A DNA stretch of 44,270 nt, taken from contig CAMCUQ010000006.1 in assembly GCA_945878775.1 (NCBI GenBank), positions 1 through 44,270 on the forward strand, read 5' to 3'. Below, piece by piece: positions 8,372 through 16,887 of the stretch; the first letter of the stretch is position 1, and every line of letters starts with the position of its first letter. Both the position numbers and the translations under genes were made by a program. Under the pieces are notes generated by a model, which had not been told where the DNA came from, ran no database searches, and worked only from the letters and a program-made list of their open reading frames with translations. This DNA comes from Chthonomonas calidirosea (lineage in GTDB: Bacteria > Armatimonadota > Chthonomonadetes > Chthonomonadales > Chthonomonadaceae).

Positions 8372-9412
8372 ATGCCTGTACGCATTGGACTATTAGGAAG
8401 CGGATTCGTCTCAAACTTCTATATGGAGGGTCTACGCCATGTCGCGAATTGGGAGGTAAAGGTCATTGCTTCCCCCAACCCCGCAAATGCCCAACGCTTC
8501 GCCGAGAAGTGGAACATTCCCGAATCGACACATGACCTGGAGGGAGTCATTCGCCGAAAGGACATAGATGTCGTCATTTTAGGGGTTCCAAACTACGTTC
8601 ACAAAGAGCTTGCAATACAGTGTGCCCGTGCCAACAAACACGTCGTGTGCACGAAGCCGTTGGGGCGCAATCGCCATGAGGCAAGAGAGATGTTGGACGC
8701 TGTGAAAGCGGCAGGTATTCTGCATGGCTACGCTGAAACCGAAGTATTCAGCCCCGCCGTGATCAAAGCACAAGAATACATACGCCGTGGGGGTATTGGC
8801 GACGTAATCACGGTACGCTCTAGGGAGGCTCATGCCGGACCTCATGAAGCTTGGTTCTGGAATAAAGAGCTTACAGGAGGGGGCGCAATGCTCGACATGG
8901 GATGCCACACCATCGAAGCAGCCCGCTACTTCATCGGCAAAGAGAATCCCGTGGTAGAAGTCATTGCTTGGGGGGATAGACTCTACCACCACGACAAAAC
9001 AGACGCAGAAGATAACGCAATTCTGATGATTCGATTTGAGGGAGGACAGTTGGGGGTGAGCGAACTCAGTTGGGTGGCGCGTGGAGGGCTAGACCTTCGT
9101 AATGAGGTCTACGGAACCGAAGGAACCATCTTCACCGACATTACCCGTGAAACCCCGCTGAAAGTCTTCTCTCGCCCCGGCGCAGGATACATCGTCGAAA
9201 AGGCGGATGCCGAAACAGGCTGGCTCTTCCCTCCTGTCGACGAAGCATGGACCTATGGGTATACCGAGGAGATGCGACACTTTACCGAGTGCATCGCCAA
9301 GGGTATTGCTCCACGTGAGACCTTTGAAGACGGCTACGTTGTCAATAGTATTCTTGATGCCGCCTATGCCTCCATGCAATCCAAGCGATGGGAAACAGTG
9401 CAATACGACTGA
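8372..9412 (+). CDS. Gfo/Idh/MocA family oxidoreductase
   Basis: 346 residues. N-terminal Rossmann fold with IGLLGSGFVSNFYMEGL, then VVILGVPNYVHKELAIQCA and HVVCTKPLGRN, the equivalent of the EKP motif with T in place of E. The substrate domain has GGGAMLDMGCHTIEAARYFIG. Members are NAD(P)-dependent dehydrogenases acting mostly on sugars or inositols; the substrate here cannot be told. AAGGAGGT lies just before the ATG and the gene is 20 bp after purA, followed by a strong terminator. The pairing with purA is probably co-transcription without pathway meaning. Confidence 0.85.
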   Translation: MPVRIGLLGSGFVSNFYMEGLRHVANWEVKVIASPNPANAQRFAEKWNIPESTHDLEGVIRRKDIDVVILGVPNYVHKELAIQCARANKHVVCTKPLGRNRHEAREMLDAVKAAGILHGYAETEVFSPAVIKAQEYIRRGGIGDVITVRSREAHAGPHEAWFWNKELTGGGAMLDMGCHTIEAARYFIGKENPVVEVIAWGDRLYHHDKTDAEDNAILMIRFEGGQLGVSELSWVARGGLDLRNEVYGTEGTIFTDITRETPLKVFSRPGAGYIVEKADAETGWLFPPVDEAWTYGYTEEMRHFTECIAKGIAPRETFEDGYVVNSILDAAYASMQSKRWETVQYD

Positions 9413-9442
9413 AACGCCTTCTTATAGCCGTTTCTAATCCCC

Positions 9443-9484
9443 AGAAAGCCCTTTCTCTTTAACACGGGAGAGGGCTTTCTTTTT
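9443..9484 (+). terminator. Intrinsic terminator of the purA operon
   Basis: AGAAAGCCCT (9443-9452) pairs with AGGGCTTTCT (9471-9480), followed by a T run to 9484. It lies in the gap between the convergent Gfo/Idh and clpS genes, and the A-rich left side may let it act on both strands. Confidence 0.8.
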
Positions 9485-9499
9485 GCTCGCTCACCTCAA

Positions 9500-9796
9500 T
9501 TAAGAACGATCTGTCTCGACTTGAAGCCGAATGCGCCGCAGAATTTTTGCGACGCGCTCACATTCCGATTCGGTTCCAGAATACGCGACTGCACGCCCTG
9601 TCGTATGCGCCTCCAGCATGATGCGAACACATCTCTCCACACTGTAGCCCGTTGCAAGCAAAAGCTGATGAACAACCTCGTCTAATGTATGGTAGTCGTC
9701 GTTATAAAGTATCACCACGTAAGGGCTGTCAACACCCCGCTTTTCCTCTTGATCAAAGCGGGGTATCGCACGTTCGTCCACCTCAGCAGTAGCCAT
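9500..9796 (-). CDS. clpS: ATP-dependent Clp protease adaptor ClpS
   Basis: 98 residues. ClpS binds N-end-rule substrates and delivers them to ClpA/ClpC-ClpP. It shows the core YVVILYNDDYHTLDEVV with the NDD motif that recognises N-terminal residues, then RIMLEAHTTGRAVAYSG and ECERVAKILRRI. The start at 9796 has GAGGTG upstream and gives family length. A longer reading from 9883 would translate through the hairpin at 9854-9881 and has no ribosome-binding site. It follows the CotH gene by about 100 bp; no strong promoter of its own was seen. Confidence 0.9.
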   Translation of the reverse strand: MATAEVDERAIPRFDQEEKRGVDSPYVVILYNDDYHTLDEVVHQLLLATGYSVERCVRIMLEAHTTGRAVAYSGTESECERVAKILRRIRLQVETDRS

Positions 9797-9853
9797 CGAA
9801 TTCACCTCAGAAAATAGTGTTGACAAATGGAAAGGCGATTTTTGACGGAGAAT

Positions 9854-9881
9854 GGAGAGGGAGTAGCCTAACTCCCCCTCC
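9854..9881 (-). terminator. Hairpin between CotH gene and clpS
   Basis: On the minus-strand RNA GGAGGGGGAGT and ACTCCCTCTCC form an 11-bp stem (one G-U pair) with a 6-nt loop, 20 bp after the CotH stop. No U run follows, so it could be a terminator, an mRNA 3' stabiliser or a processing site. Confidence 0.45.
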
Positions 9882-9901
9882 ACAAAATCGCATAACAGAT
9901 G

Positions 9902-11143
9902 TTAGTCGGTAATAGGAGCTTTCTTGAGTTGCTCACCAACCTCGCGGAATCGTCCGCGTATCCTGTAGCGTAAGACTTCCATAAGTTGCCCGTAGCTGGT
10001 GCCTTCGTCCTTGCTTATCGCGGCAAAAAAGGGTTTGATTTTCGCTTCCACCTCCACAAGGCGTTTTAGGCGTGTCTCCAAACGCACCGTGTTCTGCATA
10101 AGGCTACGCATCCGAGAATAGTAGCGGTCACGCCCTTCTGGAGTCTCTAGGAGGCTACGCGCGATAAATCCTTGAAAGTCGGGCAAAATGGGTCCGTCTT
10201 CACTCCCAAACATTTGATCCATTCCGGAAGGCATAAAAATGACCTTGTTGGTTTTAATGTCATGGTAAATGCGATAGTTATTACGGTTCATGGGGTAACC
10301 ATCCCAATCCCAAAGCATCGCCTCCAATGCTAGATAGGTGATAAAGCGATCCATATCGAGTATTTGTTCAAGGCGAGTAAAGCGTTGAGCGAGTTTGGGG
10401 TCTTTTGCAGCATCCATGAGAGCTTTCAGCACAGACTGTTCTGGGTCCTGTACTTCCTTGCCAGAGAGAAGTTGCAGAGGTTGGTCAAGGTCACGCAGAA
10501 AGCCACCATCATAGAGGTTTCCATGAGAGTCTTTGAAATGCCGTTTCAGAAACTGCTTATCGTACCCTTCTTTGAGATAGTACAGCCCACATTTTCGTCC
10601 ATTGATAGCTACAGTGGCGTGTGCAACACGCGCGGCAGGAACCCCAGCATCTCGGAATAGCTCCCCACAGAGAAGCTCGGTCGAATAGGTAGGGTCTTGA
10701 ACCGAGTTCGCAAGGTGAAATTTCTCCATACCAAAGAAGCGTTGTTTTTTGACATATTTGTCCATATTGAAGGTAATGCCAGGCTTATCGTCCACTCCAC
10801 GATAGCTACCTGCTGCCCCACGCAAATGAATTCCGACTTTGTTGTAGACCTTATCTCCCTCTTTAAGAGTCGCCTCCACATACTTTCTGGGTTCATCCTG
10901 AAGAGACTTGAGTGCCTCTGGGCTCAGTTCAATATCGATGGTGAGCACGCTGTTTCGGTTAAACAGTGTGTCCGATTCTGGCAGGGAAAGCACAGGCTTT
11001 GCGGGAACAGGTTTGGGAGGAGGGGCTTTCCGAGAAGTCTGGGTAGGCTTACTGGCGCGTTTTCGTGGCTTTTGGGCGTTTGCCTGCACCTGTGTGAGGG
11101 CGAGGAACACCGCCATAATAAGTATGATTCGTCGCATCTTCAT
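9902..11143 (-). CDS. CotH-family (spore coat kinase-like) exported protein
   Basis: 413 residues. An N-terminal signal peptide (RRIILIMAVFLALTQVQANA) is followed by a Lys/Pro-rich segment and then the CotH domain: GIHLRGAAGSYRG, KPGITFNMDKYVKKQRFFG, KFHLANSVQD, NGRKCGLYYLKEGYDK, WDWDGYPMNRNNYRIYHD and PSGMDQMFG. CotH proteins are atypical protein kinases, first known from Bacillus spore coats but widespread in non-sporulating bacteria, often exported. Here it is likely periplasmic or surface-exposed, with unknown substrate. It is downstream of tsaB with a 151-bp gap and has no clear ribosome-binding site; the 11137 ATG (two codons later) is an alternative start. Confidence 0.8.
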   Translation of the reverse strand: MKMRRIILIMAVFLALTQVQANAQKPRKRASKPTQTSRKAPPPKPVPAKPVLSLPESDTLFNRNSVLTIDIELSPEALKSLQDEPRKYVEATLKEGDKVYNKVGIHLRGAAGSYRGVDDKPGITFNMDKYVKKQRFFGMEKFHLANSVQDPTYSTELLCGELFRDAGVPAARVAHATVAINGRKCGLYYLKEGYDKQFLKRHFKDSHGNLYDGGFLRDLDQPLQLLSGKEVQDPEQSVLKALMDAAKDPKLAQRFTRLEQILDMDRFITYLALEAMLWDWDGYPMNRNNYRIYHDIKTNKVIFMPSGMDQMFGSEDGPILPDFQGFIARSLLETPEGRDRYYSRMRSLMQNTVRLETRLKRLVEVEAKIKPFFAAISKDEGTSYGQLMEVLRYRIRGRFREVGEQLKKAPITD

Positions 11144-11294
11144 GACTAGTTAGAACTTTCTGTTCGATATTGCACACTCATATAATAAGACGTAATAAGG
11201 GTATTGAGGATACATATAGATTTTGCGAAAAGGCTCTGAATCAGAGAGATGATGTTTTGCCATCCCCCTACCAGCTGTCACCACAAAACTCAGC

Positions 11295-12047
11295 CTAAAC
11301 AGTGGTGTTCACGAGTGAGAAGCCCTTTTTGGGCTGAGATATGGGTGGTGGCGCAATATACTCTGGCACAAGCTCCAAAGCGTCCTCTCCCGTATCGCCG
11401 TTATGCCATCGAGAGAGAGCAACCACGCCAATTTGCACCGCTTTCGGTAGAGCAGAAGCCATGAAAGAGACTCTTTTGTCCGTTGCTGCCAATGCCTCAC
11501 TCAGGTAGGCTTTGTGTCGTGTCGCTCCCTCTCCACATAACACGATTCGGCTTTCAGACTGTTGTTGTATCAACTCTACCACTTGCTCAAGGGTATATGT
11601 GGCTGTGATTTGGGCGGGTTTGGGAAAAGGGTCTGCATCTCGGAACGGTGCTGTGTAGACCGTCTCAGAGCGACAGGAGAGGATTGGAAAAAGGACTTGC
11701 TCCACCAAACCCGAAAACTCTGACGCCAGGGCGGTCAAACTATCAATACCGTATAGCGGCTTATTTTCTAAATACGCAAACATCTTGGCGGTCATAACCC
11801 CCATCCGCGTTCCTGTAAACGATCCTGGTCCAATCCCAACAGCATAGACAGAAACGTCTTTTAATGTTAGACCAAACTGCTTCAAGAGAGCGTCCAAAAT
11901 ATCTAGCAGGTGTTCTGAAAGGTGCATTGAATGCCGAAAATTGTACTCTGCGAGCAGAACAGAATCACGGAAAAGCGCAAGCCCACAAACATCTCCCGAT
12001 GTCTCTAGGGCAAGAAGCACGGGCAAATTCTCATTCAGAGGAGGCAT
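11295..12047 (-). CDS. tsaB: tRNA t6A37 synthesis protein TsaB
   Basis: 250 residues. TsaB is the inactive ASKHA-fold partner of TsaD in making threonylcarbamoyladenosine at tRNA position 37. The N-terminus has VLLALETSGDVCGLALF, then HSMHLSEHLLDILDALL and the hallmark VGIGPGSFTGTRMGV. Its start overlaps the end of tsaE by 17 bp, a common arrangement that supports both calls. The ATG follows GGGAGA. A C-terminal tail with PPPISQPKKG looks unstructured. tsaD is not in the window. Confidence 0.9.
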   Translation of the reverse strand: MPPLNENLPVLLALETSGDVCGLALFRDSVLLAEYNFRHSMHLSEHLLDILDALLKQFGLTLKDVSVYAVGIGPGSFTGTRMGVMTAKMFAYLENKPLYGIDSLTALASEFSGLVEQVLFPILSCRSETVYTAPFRDADPFPKPAQITATYTLEQVVELIQQQSESRIVLCGEGATRHKAYLSEALAATDKRVSFMASALPKAVQIGVVALSRWHNGDTGEDALELVPEYIAPPPISQPKKGFSLVNTTV

Positions 12048-12531
12048 CTATTTCTCCCTGCCATGCCAGCAAGAGGGCAAGTGATCGTGTGCCACCCGGC
12101 ACCGCACGACACAAGCGGGGCGCGTCCTCCCCAAAGTCCTCTGTGGCTTCGGCAAAAGTGAGCGTAAGAGTGAGGCGATCCGTTGGAAGTAGCGATTCTA
12201 CCTTGTCTGCCCACTCCATAATAACCACCCCTCCTCGTTCAAAATACTCTTCAAAACCGAGCAAAACAAGGTCTTCTGCACCTTCAAGGCGATAGGGGTC
12301 ACAATGAAACAGGGGCGGATTGCCCCGATACTCCTGAACGAGCGTGAACGTTGGGCTTTGCACCATGCCACGAATACCCATTCCGTGTGCAATCCCTTTT
12401 GTGAGCGTCGTCTTTCCTGTGCCGAGGTCACCAATGAGGGCGATAACATCGCCTGCCTGAAGTAGATTACCAAGCCTCTTCCCTGCCGCTTGTGTCTCGT
12501 TTCGTGTCTGCCAACGGAATAGCCGTTCCAT
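12031..12531 (-). CDS. tsaE: tRNA t6A37 synthesis ATPase TsaE
   Basis: 166 residues, cytoplasmic ATPase of the t6A complex. Walker A is GDLGTGKTTLTKGIAHGMG, followed by VQSPTFTLVQEY, FHCDPYRLEGAEDLVLLGFEEYF and VVIMEWADK, all in family order. It overlaps pyrF by one base (TAATG at 12529-12533) and tsaB by 17 bp, so pyrF-tsaE-tsaB is a tightly coupled unit. Confidence 0.93.
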   Translation of the reverse strand: MERLFRWQTRNETQAAGKRLGNLLQAGDVIALIGDLGTGKTTLTKGIAHGMGIRGMVQSPTFTLVQEYRGNPPLFHCDPYRLEGAEDLVLLGFEEYFERGGVVIMEWADKVESLLPTDRLTLTLTFAEATEDFGEDAPRLCRAVPGGTRSLALLLAWQGEIDASSE

Positions 12532-13259
12532 TAGAGCGCTCCAGAAATCTCATCGGCAATCGCTTGGGCAGCCTCTGCGGGGTTAGGGGCAGCAAGAATG
12601 GGTCTCCCGATAACGAGATAGTTTGCCCCTCTGCGAATGGCTTCCGCAGGCGTCATGACGCGGGCTTGATCCCCTTTATCGGCTCCAGCAGGTCGGACTC
12701 CCGGTGTCACCACAAGGAAGTTTGGGTCAGAAACGGTTTTGCGGATTATTTCTATCTCATGGGGCGATGCGATAACACCATCACACCCTGCCTCGTATGC
12801 AACACAGGCGAGATGCGCCACATATTCGCTCAGGTTCTTGCCCACAAAGAGTTCGTTCATAAGCATTCCAGGACTAATACTGGTCAACACCGTCACAGCG
12901 AAGACGAGGGGGCGAGAGCAATTTTCTGACTGAGCGGTCTCGTGTGCCGCCTTGACTGCCGCCTGTAGCATAGCACTCCCCCCTGTAGCGTGAACCGTCA
13001 CACACCAAGAGCCAAGCCGAACAACACTCTTCATTGCTCCTGCCACAGTATTGGGAATATCGTGCAGTTTGGCATCGTAGAATATCCTGCCTGCCCCTGC
13101 CTCGCGCATCTTGGGAAATATCTCTGTTCCCGTTGCCGTCACAAGCTCTAGCCCTGCCTTAAAGACGCCAACATGGTCTTTGAGTTGTGTGACCCGCTGT
13201 AGAGCAAGTTCAGTGCTCTCCACATCAATGGCACAGATGATCCTGTCCTTCGCTTCCAA
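12531..13259 (-). CDS. pyrF: Orotidine 5'-phosphate decarboxylase
   Basis: 242 residues. Final step of UMP synthesis: decarboxylation of OMP. Motifs: CAIDVES at the N-terminus, FKAGLELVTATG, the catalytic FYDAKLHDIPNT (Asp-Lys-Asp), TVHATGG, TPGVRPAGADKGDQARVMTP and the phosphate-binding YLVIGRPI. This is the short type-I bacterial form. The start is TTG at 13259 with AGGAG 6 nt upstream. It opens the pyrF-tsaE-tsaB unit and follows the dppA-like gene by 24 bp. Confidence 0.94.
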   Translation of the reverse strand: MEAKDRIICAIDVESTELALQRVTQLKDHVGVFKAGLELVTATGTEIFPKMREAGAGRIFYDAKLHDIPNTVAGAMKSVVRLGSWCVTVHATGGSAMLQAAVKAAHETAQSENCSRPLVFAVTVLTSISPGMLMNELFVGKNLSEYVAHLACVAYEAGCDGVIASPHEIEIIRKTVSDPNFLVVTPGVRPAGADKGDQARVMTPAEAIRRGANYLVIGRPILAAPNPAEAAQAIADEISGAL

Positions 13260-13283
13260 TTCGGCTCCTCTCTTTTTGTACCC

Positions 13284-14126
13284 TTAGCCTCCTTGCAGGA
13301 GGGGGTGCTGTGCGCCATCCATCCAGAACTGAGACCACGCCTGCCAAAAACTCTCTCCACGAGAGACGATGAGGCGAGAATTCTGTATTTCCACTCCGGG
13401 ACGGCATTGAAACTCGTTGGCGCGATCCGACGTAGCCAATTCTACAGTGAACGACACAGGAGAGGTGAACCTCAGGGGTTCGGGGAAATCGCGTCGCGTG
13501 AGAGCGGTATAGGTTCCGGCTTCTATTTTTGAACAGGCGTCCACAGCAGGAAGGTGTCGTGCAGCATAGCGACCAATGCCTGTCTTCACAGGAACTTGAA
13601 CCACCTTTTCGCCCACAAGATTCTTCACCTCATTACAGGTCGCCGTATCTCCAGAGACGAAGACGGCAGGACATCCAAACTCACCACATATCGCAGAGAC
13701 TATCCCCGATTCTCCTACCAAAGTATCGTTTATTTTGGCGTTGTACCAAGCTTGCGCCGATACAGTATGACACAAAATGCCGTCAGGTGTTCCCGCCATC
13801 GCGTGCGCCCCCACAAAAAGCACGGCGTCGCAACCCTGCCGTAGAGGCTCTATATATCGCGCCCACGTATGCCCAAGCACATACTCGGCTCCGCTCTCAA
13901 GGAGTTCTGGGATCAAGCTCTTAAAGCTCCATGCGCCTCCCGCACCATGTCCATCCACAACGACGATTTCAGTGGCTCCCGCTCGCTTGCATCCACGAAC
14001 AGCAGCGTTTATCTCTTGCGTATAGAGCCGTCTGCCCTCTTCATACAGTGCGGCACCGCCATTCACCTGCTCCCAAACAGAGATTCCGGCAACCCCCTCC
14101 ATATCACAAAACAGCATGACACGCAT
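13284..14126 (-). CDS. dppA: M55 family D-aminopeptidase (DppA-like)
   Basis: 280 residues, close to Bacillus DppA. M55 enzymes are zinc D-aminopeptidases that release D-amino acids from short peptides, possibly recycling cell-wall peptides. The metal-binding N-terminus MLFCDMEGVAGI (Asp-x-Glu) is followed by VVVDGHGAGGAW, VLFVGAHAMAGTPDGILCHT and the active-site region LVGESGIVSAICGEFGCPAVFVSGD. The start at 14126 has AAGGAGGAA 8 nt upstream; longer in-frame readings lack this. The leader contains two competing GC-rich hairpins (14149-14172). The substrate is inferred from family only. Confidence 0.88.
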   Translation of the reverse strand: MRVMLFCDMEGVAGISVWEQVNGGAALYEEGRRLYTQEINAAVRGCKRAGATEIVVVDGHGAGGAWSFKSLIPELLESGAEYVLGHTWARYIEPLRQGCDAVLFVGAHAMAGTPDGILCHTVSAQAWYNAKINDTLVGESGIVSAICGEFGCPAVFVSGDTATCNEVKNLVGEKVVQVPVKTGIGRYAARHLPAVDACSKIEAGTYTALTRRDFPEPLRFTSPVSFTVELATSDRANEFQCRPGVEIQNSRLIVSRGESFWQAWSQFWMDGAQHPLLQGG

Positions 14127-14320
14127 AACAATTCCTCCTTGCTTCGCTCCCCAATAGGGGCACTCTCCCCTACAGAACATAGGGTTATTGCATTTCAACC
14201 GAAAAAGCGGATAAGTCTTCCCAACCACTCCTGTCTTCACACGATAGGCGGGACTGAAACGGAAACCTAACCACAAGCTCAAGACATTTCAAAACACGAA
14301 CCTCTTACGAGAGGGAAATG

Positions 14321-15187
14321 CTACCACTGCTTTGCCCAATTTGGCGTCAAAACAGGTTCTGGCTTGGAGGCATTGAAGTCTGCAAGTTCGTGTTCCGTCA
14401 ATTGCCCGCTATCACCAACTTCGAGGCTAAGGATTTTGCCCTTCTTGGAGATTACCAGGCGACCTTGTTGATCAAAATCTGCCCATTCAACCGATTCTAA
14501 TGGCACCGTTTGATCCGAGAAGCGGAGGGAAAAGGAGAAAACAAGAGGAGATTTATCCACCTGTTGGAAAGCAAGGGTGTATTTTTGGTCAGGCGACACC
14601 TTACTACAGGCAAGGCGTTGTCTAACTACAACTCGACTCTCTTGCCAGCTATAACCCTTATACCCGGTAGTACGCCTATATTCATCGACGTTTGGGCTTT
14701 CAATAGCCCAACCATCTTGCATAAGTCGCTCCAAAAATATGCCACCATGTATCCGCGCCCACTTTTCAAGGGTAATAATGCGTAGTTTTCCTGGCTTTTG
14801 ACCAAGGCGTGGTTCGGTAGTATACTGTCCTAGAGCAACCGTAGAGTTGTTCAAAAAGATTCCGCCATCACACCACCAACCAGAAGCCCAAAACGCTATT
14901 GCGGTGAAGTACGGGGGGCGGCTGATCGCTGTCCAAGTGTATCCCACGGAGGCGTTGCGAGGGTGATAATTAGAAGCGGCATAGAGGAACAGATTTCCAT
15001 TTGGGGAGAGGTGACTCAAGTCCTCAAAAACACGCCCATGAAACCACTGCCCTTGCTCAAAATTATCATTGGAAGTGTTCCATTGAATGAGTTGCACCCA
15101 ACGTGAAGGTCCCCGGCGAATGATTATGCCCACATTGGCTTCACTGGCAAGCAGGAAGTGCAAGCGACAGGGGGATACAGTACTCAT
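14321..15187 (-). CDS. Hypothetical protein, possibly beta-propeller-like
   Basis: 288 residues. I recognise no family. It has no signal peptide or membrane segment. It is rich in aromatic residues, with FEDLSHLSPNGNLFLYAA, which resembles a WD40/PD40 blade phrase (S-P-x-G-x-L-x-x-Y), and a later WADFDQQGRLVISKKGKILSLE, which also reads as a blade. Tryptophans cluster in the middle (FWASGWWCDGG). The ATG at 15187 has AAGGGGA upstream. It starts 38 bp after fabF with no terminator between, so it is probably transcribed at the tail of the fab operon, though a functional link is unproven. A weak CCTCT/AGAGG hairpin (14301-14314) follows the stop. Confidence 0.6.
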   Translation of the reverse strand: MSTVSPCRLHFLLASEANVGIIIRRGPSRWVQLIQWNTSNDNFEQGQWFHGRVFEDLSHLSPNGNLFLYAASNYHPRNASVGYTWTAISRPPYFTAIAFWASGWWCDGGIFLNNSTVALGQYTTEPRLGQKPGKLRIITLEKWARIHGGIFLERLMQDGWAIESPNVDEYRRTTGYKGYSWQESRVVVRQRLACSKVSPDQKYTLAFQQVDKSPLVFSFSLRFSDQTVPLESVEWADFDQQGRLVISKKGKILSLEVGDSGQLTEHELADFNASKPEPVLTPNWAKQW

Positions 15188-15225
15188 TGTGGGTCCCCTT
15201 CAGAAAAGGCGTGCAGGGCGTATGC

Positions 15226-16494
15226 CTAATCCGTATAGGCGCGAACGATCACCGTGGCATTATGTCCCCCAAAACCAAAGGAGTTTGACATAGCCGTCTT
15301 AACAGCAACCTTGCGTGCCGTATTGGGTACATAGTCGAGATCACAATTCGGGTCGGGAACCTCATAGTTGATAGTTGGGGCAATAATTCCATCTCGAATG
15401 GTCAGCAGACAGAAGATGACTTCCACTGCTCCCGCAGCACCAATAAGATGCCCTGTCATGGACTTTGTGGAACTGACGGGAACCTTGTAGGCATACTCTC
15501 CGAAAGTGCTTTTGATCGCGGCAGTTTCGTTCTTGTCGTTCAGTTCTGTGGAGGTTCCATGCGCGTTAATATAGTCTATGTCTGTAGCCAAAATGCCCGC
15601 TTTATCAAGTGCCATTTGCATAGAACGTGCCGCCCCCGCACCCTCTGGTGCGGGGGCAGTGATATGGTACGCATCTCCAGAGAGACCATACCCGATCAAT
15701 TCCCCGTAGATTTTGGCTCCACGGGCAAGCGCACTCTCCAAAGATTCGAGAATAACCGTTGCCGCGCCTTCACCCATAACGAATCCATTGCGTTCGCCAT
15801 CAAAGGGTCGGCTAGCGCGTTGGGGTTCGTCATTGCGGTTTGAGAGCGACTTCGCCTGACAAAAACCCGCCATCCCAAGCGGAGTGATGCAGGCTTCTGC
15901 ACCACCAGCTATCATGGCATCGGCATCACCACGTCGAATGGTTTCATAGGCATCACCAATACTATTAGTTCCCGTCGCGCAGGCAGTCGTGATACAAGTA
16001 TTGGGACCTCTCGCACCAAACGTAATCGAGATAAGCCCTGCCCCCATGTCACAAATAATACTGGGAATGAGAAAAGGGCTAACCCTACCAGCACCTTTGT
16101 CCAAAAGCACCCGGTGCTGCTCCTCAATGGTCATAAGTCCCCCGATCCCAGAGCCAATACAGACTCCAACACGTGGTCCGTTCTGATCATCGATCACCAA
16201 CCCAGAGTCATCCATCGCCATCTTCGAGGCAGCCATGGCAAACTGAATGAATCGATCCATGCGCCGTGCCTCCTTCACACCCATATAAAGGCTCGGTTCA
16301 AAGTCCTTGACGCAGGCGGCGATTCTGGTGGAGTAACCACTAATATCAAAGCGCGTGATGGTGTCTATCCCAGAAGCCCCCGCGAGGCAGGCGCTCCAAG
16401 TCTCTTCCACCGTCAAACCCAAAGGGGTCACGGCTCCAATACCCGTAATAACAACACGTCGTGGTAAGTTGGCGTAGGATGTACTTCCGCTCAT
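15226..16494 (-). CDS. fabF: 3-oxoacyl-[acyl-carrier-protein] synthase II
   Basis: 422 residues, cytoplasmic elongating condensing enzyme of type II fatty-acid synthesis. It begins RRVVITGIGAVTPLGLTVEETW and has the active-site cysteine in TTACATGTNSIGDAYE, the catalytic histidines in INAHGTSTELNDKNE and STKSMTGHLIGAAGAVE, and the terminal NSFGFGGHNATVI. The ATG at 16494 has AAGGAG 5 nt upstream. A strong hairpin separates it from acpP. Confidence 0.96.
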   Translation of the reverse strand: MSGSTSYANLPRRVVITGIGAVTPLGLTVEETWSACLAGASGIDTITRFDISGYSTRIAACVKDFEPSLYMGVKEARRMDRFIQFAMAASKMAMDDSGLVIDDQNGPRVGVCIGSGIGGLMTIEEQHRVLLDKGAGRVSPFLIPSIICDMGAGLISITFGARGPNTCITTACATGTNSIGDAYETIRRGDADAMIAGGAEACITPLGMAGFCQAKSLSNRNDEPQRASRPFDGERNGFVMGEGAATVILESLESALARGAKIYGELIGYGLSGDAYHITAPAPEGAGAARSMQMALDKAGILATDIDYINAHGTSTELNDKNETAAIKSTFGEYAYKVPVSSTKSMTGHLIGAAGAVEVIFCLLTIRDGIIAPTINYEVPDPNCDLDYVPNTARKVAVKTAMSNSFGFGGHNATVIVRAYTD

Positions 16495-16523
16495 TCATGC
16501 TCCTTACAACACTCGAAATCTAA

Positions 16524-16564
16524 TGAGGGAACCTCCCATTATATAATAGGAGGCGTATCCCTCA
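16524..16564 (-). promoter_or_regulatory. Large intercistronic hairpin between acpP and fabF
   Basis: TGAGGGA (16524-16530) pairs with TCCCTCA (16558-16564), and inside CCTCC (16532-16536) pairs with GGAGG (16549-16553) around an ATTATATAAT core. In the minus-strand transcript the stem comes 29 bp after the acpP stop and about 30 bp before fabF. Only a short, mixed U stretch follows, so it may be a partial terminator or an mRNA stabiliser keeping acpP expression above fabF. Confidence 0.5.
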
Positions 16565-16593
16565 ATTCCTTGTGTTGCACGTCGGTCTCTCTA

Positions 16594-16827
16594 CTAGATT
16601 TTGCTATCGATATAATCGACGATCTTCTGAACAGTGCTCAATGCCTCTGCATCTTCGTCGGGAATATCTGTGCTGAACTCTTCCTCAATTGCCATAAGAA
16701 GCTCAACAACATCCAGTGAATCGGCTCCCAGATCATCGGTAATAGAAGCCTCTGGTGTGATCTTATCCTCGCTGGCGTCGGGGAGTTTCTCGATCAGTAT
16801 CTTCTTAACACGGTCGAAAGTGCTCAT
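16594..16827 (-). CDS. acpP: Acyl carrier protein
   Basis: 77 residues, the usual length, very acidic. The phosphopantetheine attachment site is in [19 protein letters not shown] (Ser of DSL). It carries growing acyl chains between Fab enzymes. The start at 16827 has GAGGA upstream and gives the standard N-terminus ([14 protein letters not shown]); an in-frame ATG at 16845 would add six residues with its ribosome-binding site too close. It lies between fabG and fabF. Confidence 0.96.
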   Translation of the reverse strand: MSTFDRVKKILIEKLPDASEDKITPEASITDDLGADSLDVVELLMAIEEEFSTDIPDEDAEALSTVQKIVDYIDSKI

Positions 16828-16887
16828 AGTGGTAACAGTCCTCATTTCCTAAGGTGTAGAATGTAGTAACAATGTGTTGCAGGCGAC

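Noticed and set aside
9500-9883. Longer ClpS starting at 9883
   Set aside because: The extra 29 residues are encoded across a strong hairpin, lack a ribosome-binding site and are not part of the family.
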